Below the pieces are notes generated by a model. It had not been told where the DNA came from, did not search any database, and saw only the letters and a program-made list of their open reading frames with translations. A stretch of 64,000 nt of DNA from Chryseobacterium aahli (lineage in GTDB: Bacteria > Bacteroidota > Bacteroidia > Flavobacteriales > Weeksellaceae), in assembly GCF_022699665.1 (NCBI RefSeq), contig NZ_JALDNB010000002.1:372001-436000 (forward strand), read 5' to 3'. Numbering within the stretch: the first letter of the stretch is position 1; every line of letters starts with the position of its first letter. Made by a program: the position numbers and the translations under genes. Below are positions 1-8,229 of this stretch, one piece after another.

Positions 1-150
1 TTCATAATAATTCTTTTTTGGTTGGTGAAATTATAATTCAATATTCTCAAAGTTACTAATTTATTTTACTAATTTAAATTATTTTGCTCCCTACCATATT
101 GAGTTATAAGCCAAAAACAATTATAGATTTTATTAATCAATATTCATTTT

Positions 151-178
151 TTCGATAGATGAAAATATTATATATTTG
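151..178 (+). promoter_or_regulatory. Putative Bacteroidota-type promoter of the peroxiredoxin gene
   Basis: The -7 box TATATTTG (171-178) matches the Bacteroidota consensus TAnnTTTG. A weak TTCG stands in for the -33 TTG at 151-154. The start codon lies 35 bases downstream, giving a short AT-rich leader. No other feature is visible in bases 1-150. Confidence 0.55.
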
Positions 179-212
179 CACTATTAAATTATAAATCAAA
201 AATTAGAAAATT

Positions 213-845
213 ATGTCTTTAGTAGGTAAAAAATTTCCAAATGTAACGATTGACGCAATGTCAGAAATGGGTGATGATCTTAAAATCAACATCTTTCAAG
301 AAACTACAACTAACCAACAGAAAGTTCTTTTGTTTTGGTACCCAAAAGATTTCACTTTTGTTTGTCCAACTGAGCTTCACGCTTTCCAAGAGGCTTTAGG
401 TGAATTCGAAAAAAGAAACACGAAAGTAATCGGTGCTTCTTGCGATACAAACGAAGTACACTTTGCTTGGTTGAACGTTTCAAAAGACAACGGTGGTATT
501 GAAGGAGTTACTTATCCGCTTTTAGCTGATACTCACAGACAATTGGCAAATCTATTAGATATTGTTGATCAGGATCTTGAGTTTGACGAAGAAGGAAATG
601 AGTTTTTCACTGGTTCAAACGTAACTTACAGAGCTACTTATCTTATTGACGAAACCGGAAAAGTATTCCACGAGTCTGTAAATGATATGCCTTTAGGAAG
701 AAACGTAAAAGAATATTTAAGATTAATCGATGCTTACACTCACGTTCAGAAGCACGGTGAAGTTTGCCCTGCAAACTGGGAAGAAGGAAAAGATGCAATG
801 AAAGCTGACAGAACTTCTACTGCTGAATATTTAGCAAAAAATTAA
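213..845 (+). CDS. Peroxiredoxin (AhpC/Prx1-type)
   Basis: This is a two-cysteine peroxiredoxin that reduces hydrogen peroxide and organic hydroperoxides in the cytoplasm. The peroxidatic cysteine is C51 in FTFVCPTE and the resolving cysteine is C185 in GEVCPANW, the layout of the AhpC/Prx1 subfamily. At 210 residues it is somewhat longer than E. coli AhpC. No ahpF follows. The next gene encodes a small thioredoxin-like protein, which is the obvious candidate reductant (inference). A good -7 promoter box lies just upstream. The family call is secure; calling it ahpC in the strict sense is less so. Confidence 0.93.
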   Translation: MSLVGKKFPNVTIDAMSEMGDDLKINIFQETTTNQQKVLLFWYPKDFTFVCPTELHAFQEALGEFEKRNTKVIGASCDTNEVHFAWLNVSKDNGGIEGVTYPLLADTHRQLANLLDIVDQDLEFDEEGNEFFTGSNVTYRATYLIDETGKVFHESVNDMPLGRNVKEYLRLIDAYTHVQKHGEVCPANWEEGKDAMKADRTSTAEYLAKN

Positions 846-862
846 TGAATTAATTTTAATCT

Positions 863-948
863 AACAATGTAGCAATCTAGCAGTATAACAATTTTAAAAT
901 CTCTTTTTCAATTGGTAAACTGGTAAATTATTAGGTTGCTACATTGTT
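863..948. repeat. Inverted pair of degenerate 8-bp tandem arrays forming a terminator-like hairpin
   Basis: The left arm is four consecutive octamers at 863-894: AACAATGT, AGCAATCT, AGCAGTAT, AACAATTT. The right arm at 909-948, read on the minus strand, is AACAATGT, AGCAACCT, AATAATTT, ACCAGTTT, ACCAATTG. The outer 13 bases (863-875 and 936-948) are perfectly complementary and a T-rich run follows at 949-957, so the transcript can fold into a long hairpin after the peroxiredoxin gene. The downstream thioredoxin frame extends back into this repeat, which is why its start is placed at 972. Confidence 0.7.
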
Positions 949-971
949 TATTTTTTTCTAAAAATAAACTT

Positions 972-1277
972 ATGTATACAGAATTAACAGAAGATACGCT
1001 TCAAAATATTGTAAGCGACAATGAAAAGGTAGTTGTACAATACGGAGCAACATGGTGCGGAAACTGCAGAATTATGAAGCCGAAATTCAAAAAATTAGCT
1101 TCAGAAAATGATGCTATTCCATTTTTATATGTAGATGCAGAAAAACTTCCTGAAAGCAGAAAATTAGCTAAAGTTGATAATTTACCAACGTTTGCTATTT
1201 TCAAAAATGGTGAATTGGTGAATCAGGTTCAGTCTAATCAGGCAGAAAGTTTAATTAACTTATTTAACGAATTGTAA
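972..1277 (+). CDS. Thioredoxin-family protein
   Basis: A 101-residue single-domain thioredoxin fold protein with the redox motif WCGNC (C29 and C32 from the chosen start). The central residues differ from the WCGPC of classical thioredoxin. The cis-proline region is seen in NLPTFAIFKNG. The frame is open from 936, but that earlier ATG lies inside the inverted octamer repeat, so ATG 972 is preferred. It sits between a peroxiredoxin and a DUF6952 gene, which suggests a dithiol reductant for the peroxiredoxin (inference). There is no signal peptide, so it is cytoplasmic. Confidence 0.88.
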   Translation: MYTELTEDTLQNIVSDNEKVVVQYGATWCGNCRIMKPKFKKLASENDAIPFLYVDAEKLPESRKLAKVDNLPTFAIFKNGELVNQVQSNQAESLINLFNEL

Positions 1278-1279
1278 TT

Positions 1280-1528
1280 ATGAAGTTGCCAATTATCAGA
1301 CAATTTTATCAAAACCAAACTCCTGAAAATCTTGAAAAAACTTTAGAAGTTTTGGAAAGTTTTAGCGAATTCAGAGGAACTAGCGAAGAAGATTTGAATG
1401 TTGCCGGAGAATTGATTACCAATATCTGCGGAGCTTTAGAAGTTCACGCCAACGTACAAAACGGAATGAGCGAGAAAGATGCTTTAAATTCTTTTGCTCA
1501 AAAGGTTTTAGGTTCTATTGATAAATAA
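1280..1528 (+). CDS. DUF6952-like small conserved protein
   Basis: An 82-residue acidic, helical, soluble protein of unknown function. It starts two bases after the thioredoxin stop, so the two are almost certainly translated from one message. I recognise it from memory as the small protein (DUF6952 type) that follows peroxiredoxin and thioredoxin genes in Flavobacteriia. The helix containing AGELITNICGALEVHANVQNG looks like the core. It has a single cysteine and no catalytic motif. A role in the peroxide-defence unit is inferred from position only. Confidence 0.7.
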   Translation: MKLPIIRQFYQNQTPENLEKTLEVLESFSEFRGTSEEDLNVAGELITNICGALEVHANVQNGMSEKDALNSFAQKVLGSIDK

Positions 1529-1561
1529 ATTTGAAACATTCTTGTTTAAACTAAAAACAAA

Positions 1562-1593
1562 AATCCCGATGAAATAACATCAGGATTTTTTTG
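1562..1593 (+). terminator. Rho-independent terminator after DUF6952 gene
   Basis: The stem ATCCCGATG / CATCAGGAT (with one G-T pair) around an AAATAA loop is followed by seven T. It ends the peroxiredoxin-thioredoxin-DUF6952 unit. Confidence 0.85.
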
Positions 1594-1628
1594 GTTTAAG
1601 TGTTTTGAAAAATTTAAAATTCAAAACG

Positions 1629-1649
1629 TATAATTTATAACTTTTAATT
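1629..1649. repeat. Short heptamer array (TATAATT TATAACT TTTAATT)
   Basis: Three consecutive 7-bp units of the form NNTAAYT lie at the 3' end of the convergent Bax-inhibitor-like gene. The same unit type recurs five times at 20609-20643. Confidence 0.45.
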
Positions 1650-2337
1650 AGCTTCTTCTGCTCATCAAAATTCTCAAGATATACCAGAATAACAACATGA
1701 TTGAAGCAAAAAGTTGTAAAGAAGCTCCAACATATTGATTGGTCGCGTAAGAATCTTTAAGTTTACTGGTTTGATACAAAATTGTAACCGAAGCCAAAAT
1801 CACCATTCCTACAGAAAACCAAAGTCCGAGATCAAAACCGAAGATCATTCCGGCAACGATTAATCCAAGAGCAATAAAACCTCCGATTGTGATGATATTT
1901 CTTAGGAATGAGAAATCTCTTTTAGAAGTAAATGCTACTGCAGAAATCCCGGCAAACATTGCTATCGTTAATGTTGCTGCCTGAAAAATCACTTGTCCGC
2001 CATCAGTATAAGCCATTGCAATGTACATCATTGGCAAAAAGATAACCGCTTGAAGCAATACATAGAATCCTAATCCTAAATACTGTATTGATCTGCTTTG
2101 CGCCATCGACCATTTTGACGCTAAATAAGAAGCAAACCAAAAGATACCAAGGACTAAAAGCCAACTGTACCTCTGACCAATCATCAGGTAAATATATTCC
2201 GCAGGAACAGTTTGCAGCAAAACAGTTTCAACACCTACAAAAGCCAAAATTGCCAATGCAACGTGCAAATAGGTTTTCTTGTAAAAACTTGCCTTTTCAA
2301 CATCTGTTGAATGCGCAACTAAAACATCTGTCATCAT
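1648..2337 (-). CDS. Bax inhibitor-1/YccA-family membrane protein
   Basis: A 229-residue polytopic inner-membrane protein with about seven hydrophobic segments, the architecture of the BI-1/YccA/TMBIM family. Known members act as pH-sensitive calcium leak channels or, in E. coli YccA, modulate the FtsH protease. The start is the second of two adjacent ATG codons at most; the alternative shifts it by one residue. It stands alone and is convergent with the peroxiredoxin cluster. Family assignment is firm; function in this organism is unknown. Confidence 0.85.
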   Translation of the reverse strand: MMTDVLVAHSTDVEKASFYKKTYLHVALAILAFVGVETVLLQTVPAEYIYLMIGQRYSWLLVLGIFWFASYLASKWSMAQSRSIQYLGLGFYVLLQAVIFLPMMYIAMAYTDGGQVIFQAATLTIAMFAGISAVAFTSKRDFSFLRNIITIGGFIALGLIVAGMIFGFDLGLWFSVGMVILASVTILYQTSKLKDSYATNQYVGASLQLFASIMLLFWYILRILMSRRS

Positions 2338-2362
2338 ATTATATTTTAATATTTAATAAAAT

Positions 2363-2821
2363 TTATTTTGTCTGCTTATAAGGTTTTATACCCATAATTT
2401 TTCCGTCTTCTTCAAAAACAGCGGTAATAATTTCTTTAGGATCAGGCTTTGTCTGATCGTCCGAATATTTATATTGAATCATAGGAAAATTTTCACCGCT
2501 CATGAAAGATTTATAACCTGTCTTGTAAATCACTATTTTTCTGGTAAAATTAATGTCTTTAGTAAGGTTTTCGTAAACCTTATCAGTTACCATCGATTTT
2601 GTTTTTTCAGACATCAGGCTTTCCATTGTTTTTTTATCTGATGCTTTCAATGCAGTGATAAATTGCTCAAATTTCCCATTAAGCAGTTCTTTTTGAGTCT
2701 TATTAAGCTCTAATTTCTGCTCAGTCGTTCGATTATCTTTTATTACTTCCGCTTTTTTCACCTTTTGAGCAAAGCTCATTTGGAAAGCTAAAAAAGAAAG
2801 AATGATTGCTATTTTTTTCAT
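2363..2821 (-). CDS. Secreted hypothetical protein
   Basis: A 152-residue protein with an N-terminal signal peptide (MKKIAIILSFLAFQMSFAQ, cleavage after AFA or AQ). The mature part is lysine- and glutamate-rich with a predicted helix around residues 35-75, followed by a beta-rich tail ending in VFEEDGKIMGIKPY. The tail resembles the small alpha-beta DUF folds common in Bacteroidota periplasmic proteins. I do not recognise a family. It lies upstream of the Bax-inhibitor-like gene on the same strand with a 25-base gap, so they may be co-transcribed. Confidence 0.7.
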   Translation of the reverse strand: MKKIAIILSFLAFQMSFAQKVKKAEVIKDNRTTEQKLELNKTQKELLNGKFEQFITALKASDKKTMESLMSEKTKSMVTDKVYENLTKDINFTRKIVIYKTGYKSFMSGENFPMIQYKYSDDQTKPDPKEIITAVFEEDGKIMGIKPYKQTK

Positions 2822-2887
2822 TAAATATTTTTTCGTTGATAGGTAAATTTAGTAATAAAAATCAAGAGACTGTTTAAATTTTAAAAT

Positions 2888-2970
2888 TCTCACCGATTTG
2901 AAAGATGATGCAAATTTTCTTTACTAAAATAAATCTGCAAAATAAGCTGAATCTGCGAGAGAAAAATAAA
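2888..2970. repeat. Dispersed intergenic repeat, copy A
   Basis: The right part (AAATCTGC, then AATAAGCT, then GAGAGA, then ATAAATTTAAA) aligns with the sequence at 18598-18640, with scattered substitutions. Both copies lie at the 3' side of a minus-strand gene. The element contains AATCTGCGAGAGA, suggestive of a degenerate palindromic repeat family. Confidence 0.5.
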
Positions 2971-2971
2971 T

Positions 2972-4006
2972 TTAAATAACCTCCAAAAACTGCATCGTAT
3001 CTACATTATCCGCATACGTATCAAGTCCAGGATTTTGAGCTTCACCGAAATATACTGTTTCAATTCCCAAATCATCTTTACCAACAACACATTGAATATC
3101 TTCTTCATTTTCACTAATGAAATTCTTCACATCATCCAAAGAAGAATATCTGCTGAAATGAATCACAGACAAAGGACTGAAAAGTTTCTCATCTTCTTTC
3201 AGCATTACAAAATTATTATCCCAGAATTTATCCTGATTCAAAAGATAAACTGCTCTGTTGTAATCGTAATTGTTGGCATATTTATTATGATTAACAATTT
3301 CTTTGAAATCAATAAAACTTTCAAAAACCCTATCAATAACAAAGTCTTCCGGAATAAAAAGTCTCGTCACATTTCTGCAACCTAAACCAAAATACTGGAA
3401 AATATCCTGAGCCAAAAGCTTCAGTTCTTCTTCCGTTTCATCACCTTTTATCACAGCAACTGAAGTTCTGTTTTTTCTGATAATGCTTAAATGATTTTTA
3501 AAATAATATTCTAAATATCTCGCGGTATTATTGCTTCCTGTAGCGATTACAGCATCAAAATCTGTCAGCCTCTCAACAAACTCATATTCAAGTTCATTAT
3601 CAGAAAACTCTTTCCATTTTTTCAACAAAAACGGAATCATTTGTTTGTCTTTTGAAGATAATTTGATCAACGGAACATGATTACTCAAAACCACCGAAAT
3701 CACATCATGCCATCCCACCAAAGGAATGTTTCCGGCAAGGATTAATCCAACCTTTTTTGAGATTTTTGATGGTGAATAATTGCTGAGCCAAGATTTCAAA
3801 TTATCCTCTGTCAACAAATCCGACCATTGCTTTAAAGCATATTTTTGATTTTCTATGGTAAACCACGGATTTTCTATTTCAGACTTTTTCACGACCGATT
3901 CAAATTCAGAATCATTTTCGTTAAAATCTTCATTATTTTCTGCTAAATAGCTCTTTATATAATCACTTAATTTAATAAGTCCTAAAACTTGTTTTTCGAT
4001 ATTCAT
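2972..4006 (-). CDS. Acyl-CoA reductase (LuxC family)
   Basis: A 344-residue member of the LuxC/aldehyde-dehydrogenase-like family, which reduces activated fatty acyl groups to aldehydes with NAD(P)H. The nucleotide-binding region includes VAVIKGDE. The likely catalytic cysteine is in YFGLGCRNVTRLF, as in LuxC. It is shorter than vibrio LuxC (about 480 residues), lacking part of the N-terminus. There is no luxD, luxE or luciferase gene nearby, so bioluminescence is not implied. It is divergent from a ferredoxin gene 59 bases away. The substrate is unknown. Confidence 0.82.
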   Translation of the reverse strand: MNIEKQVLGLIKLSDYIKSYLAENNEDFNENDSEFESVVKKSEIENPWFTIENQKYALKQWSDLLTEDNLKSWLSNYSPSKISKKVGLILAGNIPLVGWHDVISVVLSNHVPLIKLSSKDKQMIPFLLKKWKEFSDNELEYEFVERLTDFDAVIATGSNNTARYLEYYFKNHLSIIRKNRTSVAVIKGDETEEELKLLAQDIFQYFGLGCRNVTRLFIPEDFVIDRVFESFIDFKEIVNHNKYANNYDYNRAVYLLNQDKFWDNNFVMLKEDEKLFSPLSVIHFSRYSSLDDVKNFISENEEDIQCVVGKDDLGIETVYFGEAQNPGLDTYADNVDTMQFLEVI

Positions 4007-4034
4007 AATTACTGTAAAAGTGGGGAATATTTTG

Positions 4035-4042
4035 TAATTTTG
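4035..4042 (+). promoter_or_regulatory. Putative -7 box of the ferredoxin gene
   Basis: TAATTTTG matches TAnnTTTG and lies 23 bases before the ferredoxin start codon. No clear -33 TTG is seen. Confidence 0.45.
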
Positions 4043-4065
4043 TGCAAATTTAAAAAAAATTAGCG

Positions 4066-4416
4066 ATGGCTATTAAAATAACTGATGAATGCATTAATTG
4101 CGGAGCCTGCGAACCAGAATGTCCGAACAATGCGATATATGAAGGAGCAGTTGACTGGAAAGCTTCCGAAGGTACCGAGTTAAAAGGTACTGTGACATTA
4201 CCATCGGGATTAACGGTAGATGCAGATGCACCACAAGAGCCGGTAAATGACGATGTTTATTTCATTGTTACAGATAAATGTACAGAATGTAAAGGCTTCC
4301 ATGAAGAGCCACAGTGTGCAGCGGTTTGCCCTGTAGACTGCTGTGTTCCTGATGAAGATCATGTAGAATCTGAAGAAGCGTTACTAAACAAAAAAGCATT
4401 CTTACACGGTGAATAA
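4066..4416 (+). CDS. 4Fe-4S dicluster ferredoxin
   Basis: A 116-residue bacterial-type ferredoxin. The first cluster motif is CINCGACEPECP near residues 9-20. The second set is CTECKGFHEEPQCAAVCPVDCC near 72-93, with an enlarged spacing between the second and third cysteines as in Allochromatium-type ferredoxins. It is a small cytoplasmic electron carrier. Its own terminator follows, so it appears to be a single-gene unit between the divergent acyl-CoA reductase and serC. An electron-transfer link to the reductase is possible but not shown. Confidence 0.92.
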   Translation: MAIKITDECINCGACEPECPNNAIYEGAVDWKASEGTELKGTVTLPSGLTVDADAPQEPVNDDVYFIVTDKCTECKGFHEEPQCAAVCPVDCCVPDEDHVESEEALLNKKAFLHGE

Positions 4417-4422
4417 AAATAC

Positions 4423-4453
4423 GCCGTCTCATTTTTCTTGAGACGGTTTTTTT
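4423..4453 (+). terminator. Rho-independent terminator after ferredoxin
   Basis: A perfect 8-bp stem CCGTCTCA / TGAGACGG with a 7-base loop is followed by seven T. Confidence 0.9.
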
Positions 4454-4460
4454 ATCTTTG
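4453..4460 (+). promoter_or_regulatory. Putative -7 box of serC
   Basis: TATCTTTG matches TAnnTTTG. It overlaps the end of the ferredoxin terminator T-run, so the two transcription units are packed end to end. Confidence 0.5.
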
Positions 4461-4535
4461 ATATTTTTATAAATACAAATACGAAATAGCAGATTGAGAA
4501 ATCCGCAAAATCTCAAAAAAACAAAAAGTAAAATT

Positions 4536-5600
4536 ATGAGCAAAAAGCACAATTTCAGCGCAGGACCATGTATCTTACCTCAGGAAGTATTCGAAAAATC
4601 GGCAGCAGCGGTTTTAGATTTTAACGGAATCGGTTTATCACTTCTTGAAATTTCGCACAGAAGCAAAGATTTTGTGGCGGTGATGGATGAAGCTCGTGCA
4701 ATTGTAAAAAGACTGATGAATCTTGGTGATGATTATGAGGTTTTGTATTTGGGAGGTGGCGCAAGTCTTCAGTTTGCGATGGTTCCTTACAATTTGATGA
4801 AAGTGGGTGGCAAAGCTGCTTATTTAGATACAGGTACTTGGGCTGCAGGAGCGATCAAAGAAGCTAAAAAAGTAGGAACAGTAGATGTGGTAGGTTCTTC
4901 AAAAGAAGAAAACTACTCTTTCATTCCTAAAGATTATACAATAGGTTCAGAATATGATTATTTCCACTGTACTTCAAACAATACAATCTACGGAACTCAA
5001 ATGAAGTCATTCCCTGAAGTGGATACTTTAATGGTTTGTGACATGAGTTCTGATATTTTCTCAAGACAATTAGATTTTTCTAAATTTGATTTAATTTACG
5101 CCGGAGCTCAGAAAAACATGGGACCTGCAGGAGTTACTTTAGTGGTGATCAAAAAAGAAATTCTTGGTAAAACAGGTAGAGAAAATATGTTCTCAATCTT
5201 AGATTATTCTCAGCATATTTCTAAAGAATCAATGTACAATACTCCACCGGTTTTCCCTGTGTATGCATCTTTATTGACATTACAGCATTTAGAAAACAAT
5301 GGAGGAATTGCTGCTGCTGAAGCAAGAAATGAAGCAAAAGCAAAACTTTTATACAACGAGATTGACAGCAACCCATTATTCGAAACGTTCTGCGTTGAAG
5401 AAGACCGTTCTTTGATGAATGTTTCATTTAAATTAATTGACGACAGCAAAAAAGAAGAATTTGATGCTGCATGGAAAGCCGCAGGAATCAGCGGATTGAA
5501 CGGTCACAGAAGTTTAGGGGGATACAGAGCAAGTCTCTACAATGCCTTACCTATTGAAAGTGTGCAGGTTTTGGTGGATGTGATGAAGTCAATAAAATAA
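4536..5600 (+). CDS. serC: Phosphoserine aminotransferase
   Basis: A 354-residue PLP enzyme that converts 3-phosphohydroxypyruvate and glutamate to phosphoserine and 2-oxoglutarate in serine synthesis; in other bacteria it also acts in B6 synthesis. It begins with the family signature KHNFSAGPCILP. The PLP-binding lysine is in AGAQKNMGPAG, and the C-terminus has GHRSLGGYRASLYNALP. An ATG 42 bases upstream is in frame, but the residues it adds are not family-like, so 4536 is chosen. serA follows. Confidence 0.96.
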   Translation: MSKKHNFSAGPCILPQEVFEKSAAAVLDFNGIGLSLLEISHRSKDFVAVMDEARAIVKRLMNLGDDYEVLYLGGGASLQFAMVPYNLMKVGGKAAYLDTGTWAAGAIKEAKKVGTVDVVGSSKEENYSFIPKDYTIGSEYDYFHCTSNNTIYGTQMKSFPEVDTLMVCDMSSDIFSRQLDFSKFDLIYAGAQKNMGPAGVTLVVIKKEILGKTGRENMFSILDYSQHISKESMYNTPPVFPVYASLLTLQHLENNGGIAAAEARNEAKAKLLYNEIDSNPLFETFCVEEDRSLMNVSFKLIDDSKKEEFDAAWKAAGISGLNGHRSLGGYRASLYNALPIESVQVLVDVMKSIK

Positions 5601-5707
5601 CTTAAATTAGGCAACGCAAAAATTGAAAGATGACAAGATTAAAATTATTAAGCAAAATCATTGATTTTTTTAATAATTAATCTTAAAATCCTTAAATTGA
5701 AAAAAAT

Positions 5708-6667
5708 ATGAAAGTCTTAGCTAACGACGGAATTTCCAAAGCAGGAGAACTTGCTTTAAAAGAAGCTGGAATCGAAGTACTCGACAACAGAGTTGCGCAG
5801 GATCACGTTATCAATTTCATTAACGAAAATAACGTAGATGTTCTTTTGGTGAGAAGTGCTACCAAAGTAAGACAAGATTTAATTGATGCTTGTCCCGGTC
5901 TGAAAATTGTCGGAAGAGGCGGAATCGGTATGGACAATATTGATGTAGAATATGCCATTGAAAAAGGCTTGTATGTAATCAACACACCTAACGCATCATC
6001 AAGATCGGTGGCTGAGTTGGTGTTTGCGCATTTCTTTTCTTTAGCAAGATTTCTTCACGAATCCAACAGGTTGATGCCATTGGAAGGAGATACTCATTTC
6101 AATGCTTTGAAAAAATCTTTCAACAATGCTTATGAGCTTTCAGGGAAAACTTTGGGAGTGATAGGTTTTGGAAGTATTGGTCAGGAAGTGGTGAAGATGG
6201 GAATTTCTTTAGGAATGAAAGTAAAAGTTCTGACGAGAAAACCGAAAACAAAAACCATCAGTTTGAGTTTTTTTGACGGACAAACTGTTGATTTTGAAGT
6301 CACATCAACCAATGATTCTGATGCTTTCTACAAAGACACAGATTTTATCAGCATCAACACGCCAAAAACGAACGAATATGTTATAGACACCCCCGAATTT
6401 GAAAAAATGGAAGATGGTGTGTTTATTGTAAATACTGCAAGAGGTGGTGTTATTAATGAAGTAACCTTGGTAAATTATATTGAATCAGGAAAAGTTGCCG
6501 GAGCAGCATTAGATGTTTTCGAAACTGAGCCGACTCCAGAATTGATTTTATTAATGAATCCTAACCTGTCTCTTACACCCCATCTTGGCGGAAACACCAT
6601 CGATGCTCAAGAAAAAATTGGTGTAGAGCTTGCAGAACAGATTATTGAGATTAAAAAGAAACTATAA
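5708..6667 (+). CDS. serA: D-3-phosphoglycerate dehydrogenase (ACT-less)
   Basis: A 319-residue NAD-dependent 2-hydroxyacid dehydrogenase, the first enzyme of serine synthesis. It has the NAD motif GVIGFGSIGQEV, the catalytic arginine in NTARGGVINE, the glutamate in DVFETEP and the histidine in TPHLGGNT. It stops after the catalytic core. The regulatory ACT domain of E. coli SerA (about 410 residues) is absent, so serine feedback through ACT is unlikely. It lies 107 bases after serC and 7 bases before the DUF1015 gene, supporting a serine operon. Confidence 0.93.
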   Translation: MKVLANDGISKAGELALKEAGIEVLDNRVAQDHVINFINENNVDVLLVRSATKVRQDLIDACPGLKIVGRGGIGMDNIDVEYAIEKGLYVINTPNASSRSVAELVFAHFFSLARFLHESNRLMPLEGDTHFNALKKSFNNAYELSGKTLGVIGFGSIGQEVVKMGISLGMKVKVLTRKPKTKTISLSFFDGQTVDFEVTSTNDSDAFYKDTDFISINTPKTNEYVIDTPEFEKMEDGVFIVNTARGGVINEVTLVNYIESGKVAGAALDVFETEPTPELILLMNPNLSLTPHLGGNTIDAQEKIGVELAEQIIEIKKKL

Positions 6668-6674
6668 ATTATAT

Positions 6675-7916
6675 ATGCCAGTTTTTAAACCTTTCCGTGG
6701 AATAAGACCTCATAAAGATCATGAGTCTACATTTCCTACTCATCCTTTAGATAATTTCACACAAGCTGAAATCGCTGAAAAAGCGCAAAAAGAAAAGACT
6801 TACATCAATATGATCAAACCCTATGTTGTAAGTAAATCTAAAGATGTCGACCGGAATTTAAGGAAGATTCGCACGACTTTTGAGGAACTCATGGAGGATA
6901 AAACGTTGGTTCAAGACAGTTCTTCATATTATTTGTATGAGCAGATCTACCCAAATAAACAGGTTTTTAGAGGACTTTTAGGGTTAACTAATATAGAAGA
7001 TTTTTGGGCTGGTAAAATCAAAAGACACGAAAGTACCATTCCTCAGAGGAAAGAGAAATTGGCTCATTATTTAGATAAAGTAAACCTTCAGGCAGAACCT
7101 GTATTATTAACGTATCCATCCAATTCAAAAATTGAATTGCTGATGAATCATGAGGAGAAAAACGTTCCGATTTTCAATCACGTTGATACAGTTGGAATCA
7201 GACACAAAATCTGGAGAATAGACAACCGGTTGAAACTACAGCAGTTCAAAGAAGTGATCGATCAGATCGATTCTTTTTACATTGCCGACGGTCACCACAG
7301 AATTGGTTCTACTGCGCTTCACGCAAAGCGTTTGAAAGATAAAAACAAAAAACATAACGGAACTGAAGCATACAATTTCGTGTATAGTTTCATCGTTTCC
7401 AACCAGTCAATCAAAATTCACGACTATAACAGAATTGTAAAGAGCATCGGAGATTTGACAATAGAAGAATTTCTGAAAAGTCTTGAGAAACATTTCTTAA
7501 TTCACGAAAAAGAACAAGCTCCATACTATCCGTCGCAGAAATTCCACATTTCTATGTACATCGATGGAAAGTTCTATTCTCTTCACGTAAAGCATGACCT
7601 TCGTTCTCAGGAGATGTCTTTGGATAATTTAGATCATCATCTTTTAGATAAATATATTATAAAAGATATTTTGAAGATTGAAGATTCAGATAGTTCAGAC
7701 CAGATTTCTTATATTAAAGGAAGTTCAAACATCGAAGGCATCAAGCTTTTAAAAGAAAAAGTTGATAGCGGCGAAGGAAAAGTAGGTTTCGGAATCTATC
7801 CTGTGAGCTTTAATGATATGATTAAAATATCTGATTTAAAACTCCGTATGCCTCCAAAATGTACGTTCATCGAACCAAAATTGGTGACTGCATTGTTGAT
7901 GTATGACATGAAGTAA
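6675..7916 (+). CDS. DUF1015-family protein, SerA/SerC-associated
   Basis: A 413-residue cytoplasmic protein of the DUF1015 family. It begins with MPVFKPFRGIRP, which is typical of the family and fixes the start at 6675 rather than an in-frame ATG inside serA. The most conserved-looking segment is YIADGHHRIGST, a candidate active or ligand site. Family members are often found beside serA and serC. Related proteins have been described as serine kinases in archaea; whether that holds here is inference. It is the last gene before a strong terminator. Confidence 0.88.
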   Translation: MPVFKPFRGIRPHKDHESTFPTHPLDNFTQAEIAEKAQKEKTYINMIKPYVVSKSKDVDRNLRKIRTTFEELMEDKTLVQDSSSYYLYEQIYPNKQVFRGLLGLTNIEDFWAGKIKRHESTIPQRKEKLAHYLDKVNLQAEPVLLTYPSNSKIELLMNHEEKNVPIFNHVDTVGIRHKIWRIDNRLKLQQFKEVIDQIDSFYIADGHHRIGSTALHAKRLKDKNKKHNGTEAYNFVYSFIVSNQSIKIHDYNRIVKSIGDLTIEEFLKSLEKHFLIHEKEQAPYYPSQKFHISMYIDGKFYSLHVKHDLRSQEMSLDNLDHHLLDKYIIKDILKIEDSDSSDQISYIKGSSNIEGIKLLKEKVDSGEGKVGFGIYPVSFNDMIKISDLKLRMPPKCTFIEPKLVTALLMYDMK

Positions 7917-7974
7917 TGACTGCTGACTTTTGGCTAATTGCTTACATTCAAAGCGAAAATTAAAATATAATATT

Positions 7975-8011
7975 TCCTCAAAATTATTAATAGTTTTGAG
8001 GATTTTTTTTT
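7975..8011 (+). terminator. Rho-independent terminator of the ser operon
   Basis: The inverted repeat TCCTCAAAA / TTTTGAGGA around a TTATTAATAG loop is followed by nine or ten T. Confidence 0.88.
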
Positions 8012-8229
8012 ACCATTAAAATCAATATTCAAATTAAAAATCTTTGTTGTCTTAGCTAAGTGAAATCACAGATTCGACGAAGTCAAACGCTTTAGCGAAC
8101 TTAAAAATAGTTGGCACTCAAAAAACATTTGCACCCTTTGCGTTAAAAAGCATTAGTAAAAAGCAATATCTATCAGAATTACTTAATTTTTCTTTATTTT
8201 TATGCACCGAAAAGAAAAAGGTCAGTACA
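8012..8229. other. Intergenic stretch without a gene
   Basis: After the terminator this stretch holds no coding frame of note. It has the patchwork look of degenerate intergenic repeat sequence (around 8040-8160), but I cannot define units. No clear promoter box is seen before the M28 gene. Confidence 0.4.

Noticed and set aside
2972..4006. A bioluminescence system based on the LuxC-like reductase
   Set aside because: No luciferase, luxD or luxE gene in the window, and the reductase is shorter than vibrio LuxC.
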